A stretch of 64,000 nucleotides of DNA from Bog-159 sp963738345 (lineage in GTDB: Bacteria > Acidobacteriota > Terriglobia > Bryobacterales > Bryobacteraceae), in assembly GCA_963738345.1 (NCBI GenBank), contig CAVTWI010000002.1, positions 3,038,001-3,102,000 on the forward strand. The letters run 5' to 3'. How positions within the stretch are numbered: position 1 is the stretch's first letter; every line of letters starts with the position of its first letter. Positions 23,949-31,574 of the stretch are shown here, in pieces. A program made the position numbers and the translations under genes. The notes beneath the pieces were generated by a model. That model worked only from the letters and a program-made list of their open reading frames with translations, was not told the origin of the DNA and did no database searches.

Positions 23949-25207
23949 AGCGGGTACTCTTTGTGGATGACGAACCCAGAGTCCTCGACGCTCTCAAGCG
24001 CATGCTTTATCCGCTTCGCGGTGAGTGGCGCATGTCTTTCGTATCGAGCGGCCGCGAAGCCCTGGACCTCCTGGCTAAGTCCGACTTTGATGTCCTGGTC
24101 ACCGACTTGCGCATGCCCGAGATCAGTGGGCTGGAGTTACTCGCCAAGGTTGCCGCGTTGCACCCGCAAGTCGTGCGCATGGTCCTATCGGGAACCGCTG
24201 ATCAGGAAATCGTAGTCCGGTCGGCCACATTGGCCCATCAATACTTGGTCAAACCATGCGATGCGGTCACGCTGCGCGCTACGGTCGGACGCGCCTTTAG
24301 CTTGCGAGTCATGTTGGAAGACCCCGCCTTGAAGCAATTGATCTCGGGCTTGCACAGCATTCCAAGCGTACCCGCGGTGTACTTGGAACTAATGGAGGTC
24401 TTACAGTCTCTCGACGTCTCACCCAAGGCCGTCGCCGCGGTAATCAGCCACGACATCGGCATGACCGCTAAGGTGCTCCAGTTAGTGAATTCGTCGCTGT
24501 TCGGCATCCACCGCCAAATCACCGATCCGGTGGACGCTGTAATCTACTTAGGCTCTGAAATGGTCAGGCAGTTAGTTCTGGTGGCCTCCGCCTTCAGCGC
24601 CTTCCATTCCAGAGGCGCGCGCCGTTTTTCTATCGAACGTCTTCAGGCGCATAGCCTGCAGGTTGGCGGCTTGGCACGCAACATTGCGCTGTCCCTCGAA
24701 TTGCCTGAAGCGGCCGTCGATTGTGCCTTCGTGGGCGGCCTTCTGCACGATGTCGGAAAGCTGCTTCTCGCCTGCAATTACCCGGAAAAGTACGACGAAG
24801 CTATGCGGTACGCCAGGGAGGCTCGCATTTTGCAGCGTATGGCGGAAGTACAGACATTTGGAACCACCCACGCCGAGGTCGGCGCCTACCTGCTGTGGCT
24901 TTGGGCGCTTCCCGACCCTATCACTGAGGTTGTTTTACGCCATCATGAATTCCCGGCCGACCCTGCAGGCGTAGCCAGTCCCGCGGTAGCGGTTCACGTC
25001 GCCGATGCACTCGTGAATGACAGTTTGGAGCTGGATGCCGTGGCGTGTCTGACGCAGGTCGGCTTGGGGGACAAACTGGCCGGCTGGCGGCAATTGTGCG
25101 AGGATGCCAAGCGGGGAAAGGAGGACCATGTCGAACCGCATCCTGTTGGTGGACGACGAGATCAACCTGCTGCAAGCCCTGGAGCGCCGCTTCCGCAAGC
25201 AATTTAG
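23945..25207 (+). CDS. Response regulator with HDOD output domain
   Basis: 420 residues. The receiver domain (about 1-120) keeps the phospho-acceptor Asp in V-L-V-T-D-L-R-M-P. The HDOD domain (about 135-335) shows I-P-S-V-P-A-V-Y, then V-I-S-H-D-I-G-M-T-A-K-V-L-Q-L-V-N-S and G-G-L-L-H-D-V-G-K-L-L-L. HDOD proteins are non-catalytic relatives of HD hydrolases used in signalling. The reading frame overlaps the next gene by 80 bases, and the last 25 residues look unlike protein, so the natural stop may have been lost by an indel near 25.11 kb. Confidence 0.9.
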   Translation: MKRVLFVDDEPRVLDALKRMLYPLRGEWRMSFVSSGREALDLLAKSDFDVLVTDLRMPEISGLELLAKVAALHPQVVRMVLSGTADQEIVVRSATLAHQYLVKPCDAVTLRATVGRAFSLRVMLEDPALKQLISGLHSIPSVPAVYLELMEVLQSLDVSPKAVAAVISHDIGMTAKVLQLVNSSLFGIHRQITDPVDAVIYLGSEMVRQLVLVASAFSAFHSRGARRFSIERLQAHSLQVGGLARNIALSLELPEAAVDCAFVGGLLHDVGKLLLACNYPEKYDEAMRYAREARILQRMAEVQTFGTTHAEVGAYLLWLWALPDPITEVVLRHHEFPADPAGVASPAVAVHVADALVNDSLELDAVACLTQVGLGDKLAGWRQLCEDAKRGKEDHVEPHPVGGRRDQPAASPGAPLPQAI

Positions 25208-26300
25208 TATTCAGGTGGCGGCGAGCCCAGAACGCGGGCTTGAAACCCTCATTTCAGATAGCCCCTTCGCGGTCGTGGTCTCCGACTTACGCATGCCCGC
25301 GATGAACGGCATCGAATTTCTGGCCCGTGTGAGTAAGATCTCTCCTGATACCGTCCGGGTCATGCTCACCGGTCAGGCGGACCTACCCGATGCCATTGCC
25401 GCGGTCGACCAGGGGCATGTATTTCGATTCCTCACCAAGCCGTGCCCTACGGATCTTCTGGTGCGTACCCTTGAGGCGGCCCTCGCGCAGTATAGGCTGG
25501 TGACTGCCGAAAAAGAGTTACTGCAAAAGACTCTCCACGGAGTTGTGGCCGTCTTAAGCCAGGTTCTCAGTTTGGTGAACCCTCCTGCTTTTGGACGCGC
25601 CAACCGCATCACGCGCTATGTGCGCCACATGGCCGCCAAACTCAGCCTTCCGGATCTCTGGCAATTCGAACTGGCGGCCATGCTGTCTCAAATTGGCTGT
25701 GTATCGGTTCCGCCCGAGGTGATGGACAAATACTGTGCGGCAGAGCCGCTGAGTCCGCGGGAAGAGAAATTGCTGTCGTCGCAAAACGCCTTGGGCTACC
25801 AGTTACTCGCCAAAATCCCACGCCTGGAAGCTGTGGCCGCTATGATCGCGAGCCAGAATATGCCTTGGCATGAAATGAACGGCGCGGATCCTGTGGCGAA
25901 GGGCGCACACCTCTTGAAAGTTGCGGCCGATTTCGACGAATTGCTCGTGCGCGGCGCGAGCGCCGAGTCGGCACTCGAGCTGATGCATGCCAACCATGAC
26001 TACAACCCGGCTTTGCTGGCAGCCTTGGAAGAAGTGCAAGTGGAAGCTGTACAAAACGAATCGCGCATGGTCGACATAGCTCACCTGCGCACCGGAATGA
26101 TTATCAAAGTAGACGTGCGTAGCCGGAACGGTCTCTTACTCCTGGCTCATGGACAAGAAGTCACTCAGCCCGCTATCGAAAGTCTCAAAAGTTTCGCTTG
26201 GACTACCGGGGTCGTGGAACCGATCAGCGTGATCGTTCCCTATGCTGCCCCACGAGAGCCCGTTCCCGTCGCTGCGGTAAGTGCCGGCGCAAGTGCTTAA
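25128..26300 (+). CDS. Response regulator with degenerate HD-GYP output domain
   Basis: 390 residues from ATG 25128, which has an AAAGGAGG site; an open frame 24 bases longer is ignored. The receiver domain has an intact Asp (V-V-V-S-D-L-R-M-P). The output half aligns with HD-GYP proteins, but the metal-binding H-D-I-G-K is replaced by S-Q-I-G-C, and the GYP block reads S-Q-N-A-L-G-Y-Q-L-L-A-K-I. It is therefore unlikely to hydrolyse cyclic di-GMP and may only bind a partner. The last 60 residues are an added domain. It is the third gene of the kinase operon and converges on the fusion gene with a 4-base overlap. Confidence 0.88.
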   Translation: MSNRILLVDDEINLLQALERRFRKQFSIQVAASPERGLETLISDSPFAVVVSDLRMPAMNGIEFLARVSKISPDTVRVMLTGQADLPDAIAAVDQGHVFRFLTKPCPTDLLVRTLEAALAQYRLVTAEKELLQKTLHGVVAVLSQVLSLVNPPAFGRANRITRYVRHMAAKLSLPDLWQFELAAMLSQIGCVSVPPEVMDKYCAAEPLSPREEKLLSSQNALGYQLLAKIPRLEAVAAMIASQNMPWHEMNGADPVAKGAHLLKVAADFDELLVRGASAESALELMHANHDYNPALLAALEEVQVEAVQNESRMVDIAHLRTGMIIKVDVRSRNGLLLLAHGQEVTQPAIESLKSFAWTTGVVEPISVIVPYAAPREPVPVAAVSAGASA

Positions 26301-29143
26301 TCACAGGGTGCAACCAGCATCCTGCGCACTGCTGCAAAGATCCGCTCCACGGCAGACCGCCGGTAAGCCCACTGTTCCTCCGGCGCTGGTGGATTGACCA
26401 CCATTGTGGCATTAGCCTCAAAGAGCAGTACGTCTCCGCCCGGGCTCAGGCCGAAGTCGATCCCCCCGTAATCCAGGCCCAGCGTGGCCTGAACTTGGGC
26501 CAGCGCCTCTAGCGCCCGTGATCTCAGCACTTCCGTCATATTCTCCAGGAATTCGGCGTCCTCGGCGCGATGCTCCGGCCGATCCGCCATTTCGGCCGTG
26601 AAATAGTGGATCTTCCAATGGCTTGAAATCGCTATGTGCAGCGGATAGAGTTGCCCGCCAATCATCATCACACGGTACTTTCGCACCTTCCCATCCGCGC
26701 CCCGGGCATCCAGGAATTCGATCACCGTCAATTCATTTCCCGGCAAAGAATCCACCGCCCCTGCCAGCGCTTCCGCACTATCCACGCGCACAAAATGACG
26801 TCCGGTGTGAAAACCTGGGGTCCGCACCAGCAGTGGAAAACGAAAGCCGTGCCGCGCCACCGTCGCAGCCCCATCCTGGCCTGCTAGAAGTTCGCGCGGC
26901 AGCGTAACGGTCCGCGGCACTTTCAGACCCGCGATGTTCCTCAACCGCGCATGGTCGGCACGCCCCGTCGCCATCACTGCTGCGGGCGAATTGATCACCC
27001 GTGCAGCCGTCAAAGCGATCAGCCGCTGCGCGGCGGTTAGCGCCGGAGCTGCCAGGTCGACATCGCCGATCGTATTGAAAACTACCCTATGCGGAGGAAG
27101 CGGCACCGTGGCGTCATAGTATTCCGGAGCCACCACATAGGTTTGAAACACCCTATCGTCCAATAGGTAGCGCGTGGGAATGTTGCCCCCCGATGACGAA
27201 ACCAGAAGTACGAGGGGCACCGGAGGACCATCGCCCCGATACGGCAGAGCTACAATCGGCCGGTCACCAAAGGCCTTCCGGCGATGGCGTGCCGCGCCTT
27301 CACTATCGCCCAATTCGGCTAACACATAGGCCAGCCCTCGATGCGCCTCCGTATGCTCCGGGTCGCCCCGAAGCGCCGTTTCGAAGTGTTCGCGTGCATC
27401 CTGAAACTCTCCGCACTCGAACAACACATTGCCCAGATTGGCGTGGCTCAATGGGTCGCCGGGATGCTTCGCAACAGCTTGCCCGTAGGCGGTTCGCGCA
27501 GCCGTTCGATAACCGCTCGCATGTAACAGCGTGCCCAGATTGTTTAACGCCAGGCGATGCGCGGGCGCAAGCCCAAGCAATTCGATGTAAGCGTCGCGGG
27601 CCTCCGCGGTGCGGCCAGACTCCGCGAGCACACACGCGCGTTCGAATCGGAAGCCGATATTCCCGGGATCGCTAGCCAGTCGGACACCCAGATCACGCAA
27701 GGCTTCCTCCCGCGCCAGTTGCGGCGGCCACGAACCGCCCGCCTCAGGATCTGGCACATAGCTCTGAGCGGCGCTCGTTTTCAGTGCCCGCCCGAGCTCG
27801 AGCGTTTTTTCGAGTAACCTGCCAATCTCCAGCGTACCGGTCCTATGGTTCACAATCGCCGCGCGAATCGCCAGGCATCCGTTGATTACGGTCGTCGAAG
27901 GCGCAGACACACCTGACTCTTGCAGTTCAATTGCAATCCGTTGATTCACCCGCGACGCATCCTCGGCTCTATACCGAAAACATACAACGTTTAGCTCCAC
28001 CGGAGCCAGCAGTTCCAACTCGGGCGTTGCGGTAATGCGCTGTGCCAAATATCGGGCCACTTCGCACGTATGCGAGATCGCCGCACCCAGCGCCTGCGTG
28101 CCGAACACCTTTATCGTGAACCATGTCTTCAACGCCCGAAAACCGCGCGAAAGATCGGGCCCATAATCGCAAGGCCATGGCGCCCCTGCCGCCAGCCCGC
28201 GCAATTCCCTTCTCAAATACGGAGCCGATGTCGCAAAGGTCTGCCGGTGCAGCACCCCATCGCGGACCAGTATGAATCCTGCGTCATACGGCACCTGTCC
28301 CCACTTGTGAAAATCGAAGGCCAGCGAATCCGCCTTCTCAATCCCGCGAAGCCGCGGCGCAAGGTCCGGCGCCAGAATCGCCAGGGCCCCAAAAGCCCCG
28401 TCAACGTGGAACCAAAGCCGTTCGCGTTGGCAAATTGCCGCCACCGCTTCCAGATCGTCGATGGCGCCGGTGTCCACCGTGCCGGCCGTACCCACCACCA
28501 GAAATGGCGTGAAACCTGCCCGCCGGTCCGCGGCGATGGCGTCCGCTAGCGCCGCTACATCGATCCGATGCCGTGCATCCACCGCGATCGGCCGCAGCGC
28601 ATCGGCCCCGATTCCCGCCATATCGAGGGCTTTCCCGATGCATCCGTGGGCGTCGGCCGACGCATACGCAGTCAGCTTCTTGGCGCTGGCTCCGACACCC
28701 GCGCATCGGACCTCAAACCCCAGTTCCGTATCCCGCGCGATCAAAACCCCGATCAGATTGGCCATCGACGTTCCCGTGACAAACAGGCCGGTCGCGCTTT
28801 CTGGAAAACCAAACAGCGTCTGCATCCACCTTACAATCTGCCGCTCCACCTCAATCGGTGCGTGGTCGCGGCCACCCAGATTGGCGTTTAACCCCGCCGC
28901 CAGCATCTCCGCCAGTATGCCGACGGGCGTCCCCCCGCCGTGCACCCAGCCCATGAAGCCCGGATGTACATTTCCCGCCGCAAACGGCAGAATATCGCGC
29001 AGGAACTCCTGATAGACCGCACCCAGTTCCGCCGGCGCCTCCGGAACATCGCCATGGAAATGGGCGCGCACCTCGTCGGGAAGCGGTTGCCAGACAGGCC
29101 GATCGCGGATGTTCTCAACGTAATCGAGAATATCGTCCAACAT
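26297..29143 (-). CDS. PLP-dependent decarboxylase / TPR / ATP-grasp fusion protein
   Basis: 948 residues in three parts. Residues 1-460 are a group II (aromatic amino-acid type) decarboxylase: cofactor-stacking His166 (S-A-D-A-H), Asp248 (H-V-D-G-A-F) and the PLP lysine in F-D-F-H-K-W (Lys280). About 475-630 hold four TPR units (for example L-N-N-L-G-T-L-L-H-A-S-G-Y-R-T-A, then H-A-N-L-G-N-V-L-F-E-C-G-E). About 635-945 form an ATP-grasp ligase with F-P-L-L-V-R-T-P, the loop before I-E-F-L-D and the Mg-ligand end F-G-L-S-P-G-G-D-V-L-L-F-E-A-N. It could decarboxylate an amino acid and couple the amine or another substrate, but no reaction is known. It is flanked by signalling genes and motB, with no biosynthetic neighbours. 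Confidence 0.9.
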   Translation of the reverse strand: MLDDILDYVENIRDRPVWQPLPDEVRAHFHGDVPEAPAELGAVYQEFLRDILPFAAGNVHPGFMGWVHGGGTPVGILAEMLAAGLNANLGGRDHAPIEVERQIVRWMQTLFGFPESATGLFVTGTSMANLIGVLIARDTELGFEVRCAGVGASAKKLTAYASADAHGCIGKALDMAGIGADALRPIAVDARHRIDVAALADAIAADRRAGFTPFLVVGTAGTVDTGAIDDLEAVAAICQRERLWFHVDGAFGALAILAPDLAPRLRGIEKADSLAFDFHKWGQVPYDAGFILVRDGVLHRQTFATSAPYLRRELRGLAAGAPWPCDYGPDLSRGFRALKTWFTIKVFGTQALGAAISHTCEVARYLAQRITATPELELLAPVELNVVCFRYRAEDASRVNQRIAIELQESGVSAPSTTVINGCLAIRAAIVNHRTGTLEIGRLLEKTLELGRALKTSAAQSYVPDPEAGGSWPPQLAREEALRDLGVRLASDPGNIGFRFERACVLAESGRTAEARDAYIELLGLAPAHRLALNNLGTLLHASGYRTAARTAYGQAVAKHPGDPLSHANLGNVLFECGEFQDAREHFETALRGDPEHTEAHRGLAYVLAELGDSEGAARHRRKAFGDRPIVALPYRGDGPPVPLVLLVSSSGGNIPTRYLLDDRVFQTYVVAPEYYDATVPLPPHRVVFNTIGDVDLAAPALTAAQRLIALTAARVINSPAAVMATGRADHARLRNIAGLKVPRTVTLPRELLAGQDGAATVARHGFRFPLLVRTPGFHTGRHFVRVDSAEALAGAVDSLPGNELTVIEFLDARGADGKVRKYRVMMIGGQLYPLHIAISSHWKIHYFTAEMADRPEHRAEDAEFLENMTEVLRSRALEALAQVQATLGLDYGGIDFGLSPGGDVLLFEANATMVVNPPAPEEQWAYRRSAVERIFAAVRRMLVAPCD

Positions 29144-29252
29144 ACGATGGGCTTGGGCACGAAAGGACGGCCAGTCGGCGGGATCGAGCGTTGCGTCTTT
29201 GGAATGCTGTGTCGTTAATACTAATTATGCACGAGGATGTTGACCGGGACCT

Positions 29253-29861
29253 CTATGCCGCATCCAGGATCAGAATCTCTACGCGCCGGTTCGAGGCCCG
29301 CCCATCCTCGGTATCGTTGGGCGCCTTCGGCTTGTAGGGGCCATAGCTGGCAATCGAAAGCCGCGACTCCTGAATCCCGTAACTGCTGCTCAGCAACTCC
29401 AGAATGCGCTGGCTGCGCGCCATCGATAAGTCCCAATTGCTGCGAAACCGCCGATTGTGGATCGGCACCGGGTCCGCATGCCCGATCACCCGCACGTCGT
29501 TGGGAATCTCGCGCAGCACATCCGCGATGTGTGCCAGAGTGGGCATGGCCCCCGCGCTCACCGCGTCTTCACCCGAAGAAAATAAGATCACCTGTGGAAT
29601 GCTGATCACCAGTCCGCGGGCTTCCAGTTTCGGTTCCAGACCCATCTCGCGTAACTTGTCCGCGGCGCGAACCAGTTCAGTCCGCGGCGGCGTGGCTTCC
29701 GCCTTGGCTGCAGGTGGGGGAATCGGCTTCGCCTTGGGAAGTTCCAGACTCTTGGCGGCGGCCACCAGGAAAAAAATCAGCAGGATGGTCAGCACATCCA
29801 CATAACTAACCATCCAGCGGTCGCGCTGGTGTGGCACACTCGCTGTATACCTGGGAGTCAT
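29253..29861 (-). CDS. motB: Flagellar stator protein MotB
   Basis: 202 residues. A short cytosolic start is followed by one membrane helix carrying the proton-binding Asp (W-M-V-S-Y-V-D-V-L-T-I-L-L-I-F-F, Asp22). The OmpA-like peptidoglycan-binding domain (about 85-200) has V-I-G-H-A-D-P-V-P and S-x-A-R-S-Q-R-I-L. It anchors the stator to the wall and with MotA conducts ions. Its start overlaps the motA stop by 4 bases. At 202 residues it is shorter than E. coli MotB because of a compact linker. Confidence 0.93.
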   Translation of the reverse strand: MTPRYTASVPHQRDRWMVSYVDVLTILLIFFLVAAAKSLELPKAKPIPPPAAKAEATPPRTELVRAADKLREMGLEPKLEARGLVISIPQVILFSSGEDAVSAGAMPTLAHIADVLREIPNDVRVIGHADPVPIHNRRFRSNWDLSMARSQRILELLSSSYGIQESRLSIASYGPYKPKAPNDTEDGRASNRRVEILILDAA

Positions 29862-30706
29862 ATCTGTCCGGCTTCGGGCGCTGATTCGATGTTGGGAACT
29901 CCCCGCTCAATCTCCGGTGCGTTAGTCAGAAACGACTGCAGCCGTTGGCGGACCAACCGCGGATGCATGCGATCAAACAAACACAGCGTTCCCTCGGTCA
30001 TCAACTCCTGCATGTCGAAGGTTTCCGCCGCACGCGCCCTTATCCGGTGCGCCGCAGGCAGCAGCGCCAGATTCGCCAGCGCCAAGCCGTAGATCGTGGA
30101 AGTAAACGCGGCACCCACGCCATAAGCAATTCCGGACAAACTCGAAAACTGCCGTAACACGTCAATCAGCCCGACTACCGTACCCAACACGCCCATAGTT
30201 GGCGTGAAACCTCCTGCCGTTTCGAGTACCTTGGCAGCCGCCTCGCTCTGCCTCTCCGACAGTCGAATCTTGTTCTCCAGCGCCGATTGCAGTTCCGCCC
30301 GCGTCTCCGTATCCATCGCGAGCAAGAGTGCTTCCTGCAGGAACCCGTGGCTCACTTGGTCGATCCCCGGTTCGAGCGCCAGCACACCATTCACCCGGGC
30401 AATCTTCGCATAAGCCACCATTTCTTCGATCAGTTCTTCGCGGCTGGGTGACGAAGCATGCGAGAACAGAGCGCCTAAGCGCCGCAATGCCAGCCCCAGC
30501 GCCTCACGCGGCGTCGTAATCAGCATCACGCCCAACGTTCCACCAACCACAATCAGCGCGCCCGCCGGCTGAAAGAAATAGCGCGCGCTCACGCCGGTGA
30601 TCGCGATGCCTGCTATCAAGGCGATCGAGGCGATCGCAATCCCGGCAAGTATACCGAAATCTAAACCGCCCCGGACCTTATATCCAACTACTGCGCTCGA
30701 CATCAT
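29858..30706 (-). CDS. motA: Flagellar stator protein MotA
   Basis: 282 residues with four membrane helices. The family signature T-P-T-M-G-V-L-G-T-V-V-G-L-I-D-V-L (about 172-188) and the following G-V-G-A-A-F-T-S-T-I-Y-G-L-A-L-A-N are intact. The cytosolic loop before it contains E-E-M-V-A-Y-A-K-I-A-R. Together with MotB it forms the torque-generating stator. Two adjacent ATG codons are possible starts. A GG-N10-GC motif lies only about 15-28 bases upstream, too close for a normal leader, so I do not call it a promoter. Confidence 0.95.
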   Translation of the reverse strand: MMSSAVVGYKVRGGLDFGILAGIAIASIALIAGIAITGVSARYFFQPAGALIVVGGTLGVMLITTPREALGLALRRLGALFSHASSPSREELIEEMVAYAKIARVNGVLALEPGIDQVSHGFLQEALLLAMDTETRAELQSALENKIRLSERQSEAAAKVLETAGGFTPTMGVLGTVVGLIDVLRQFSSLSGIAYGVGAAFTSTIYGLALANLALLPAAHRIRARAAETFDMQELMTEGTLCLFDRMHPRLVRQRLQSFLTNAPEIERGVPNIESAPEAGQI

Positions 30707-30843
30707 TGCCTTCAGCGAATGCAGATTACGGGCCGTGCGCTGTTTCCAATATTTTCAGGCGGATAGATCGGGTAGTGGTGTGTTGGCGTTTTGACAACCA
30801 AGGATAGTCGTCAAGTTTTTGACAGCGGAAGGCGGGCGGAAAT

Positions 30844-31412
30844 AAAAAATGGTTCCAAGTGATCCGAAATTCCGCGAAACCCGACGCCGGCATGCACGGC
30901 TCAGAGCTTTGCAGCCGGACGACCCGGCGATAACTCCCCGGCTTCCCGTTGCCCCTTTTGGGAGCCACGGATCAACACCTCGGAGGTCGCTCGCGTCTCT
31001 TCCGGCTGGAACTTGCATCTCGCAGCCGCCTTTCGCCCGGTGAAGAGTTCCCCGGCCTGCTGCTTCGATGCCTTGCCGAACTTTCGCCGAGTCCGTTCGG
31101 CTTACGACTCCCCCGCTCTCTCCGGTTAGCCCCGGTTCGGGCGAGTATCTACACCGCAAACCCGTTTCTCGGCTCCAGTTCCGCGATCTCGATCGTCTCC
31201 CGATTCCTCACTCCCCTTCAGGGCTTTTTGCGCCCCTCGGGATCAACGTGCTGAACCGGCCGACGATCGAGAGGCTCACCTCCCGGATGCGTCCGATTAC
31301 CCTTCGCTCCCCGCCGCCTCGCTCTTATTGGAATAGTTTCGACTGCGGATCACCGTTCCAGGCTCGCTTCGCTTCCGTTCGGCTCGCTGTTACCTCGAAC
31401 CTCTTGGAACCA
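30844..31412 (-). ncRNA. Candidate large structured RNA in the gap before motA
   Basis: The 868-base gap 30707-31574 has no convincing protein; open frames exist on both strands but overlap and match nothing I know. The segment has complementary ends (GGTTCCAAG at 30851-30859 and CTTGGAACC at 31403-31411). It also has an 11-pair helix (31187-31197 with 31262-31272) enclosing CCCGA/TCGGG (31199-31203 with 31237-31241) and GGGC/GCCC (31221-31224 with 31232-31235), and a 7-pair hairpin (31075-31081 with 31095-31101). On the minus strand the end helix is followed by T6 (30844-30849), and a promoter-like element sits just before the start. No group I, group II, RNase P or tmRNA core was recognised. 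A decayed mobile element is the main alternative. Confidence 0.4.
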
Positions 31413-31418
31413 AGTGCT

Positions 31419-31447
31419 ATGTTGACTCCAAATCGCGTTACAGTCAA
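31419..31447 (-). promoter_or_regulatory. Weak sigma-70-like promoter before the structured segment
   Basis: On the minus strand TTGACT (31442-31447, five of six matches to the -35 box) is followed after 17 bases by CAACAT (31419-31424, a poor -10 box). The start point would be about 31412, exactly at the 5' strand of the terminal helix. The position is more persuasive than the -10 sequence. Confidence 0.3.
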
Positions 31448-31574
31448 ATGAATTTTGCGCGCCGAAGGACCAGTTTTCCTCAAGATTATCAATGCGTGTT
31501 TTGTTACAGTTGCGAGACAGTGCCGTTGAATTCGCTGTGCATAAAACAAGGCTGTTTCAGATTGTTTCCGGACC

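Noticed and set aside
28070..28549. 159-residue plus-strand frame in the decarboxylase gene
   Set aside because: Antisense to the conserved catalytic part of the fusion gene; Arg/Pro-rich.
30720..30737. GG-N10-GC sigma-54-like site upstream of motA
   Set aside because: It would place the start of transcription only 3 bases before the ATG, and the -24 and -12 boxes each have a mismatch.
30949..31254. Protein-coding gene in the structured segment (101-residue plus-strand frame and overlapping frames)
   Set aside because: Ser/Arg/Pro/Leu-rich composition typical of chance frames in GC-rich DNA, overlapping frames on both strands, and no ribosome site.
30851..31411. Group II intron or its fragment
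   Set aside because: No domain V hairpin with the matching GAGCCG...CGGTTC strands and no reverse transcriptase gene; only a lone GAGCCGTG match on the minus strand.
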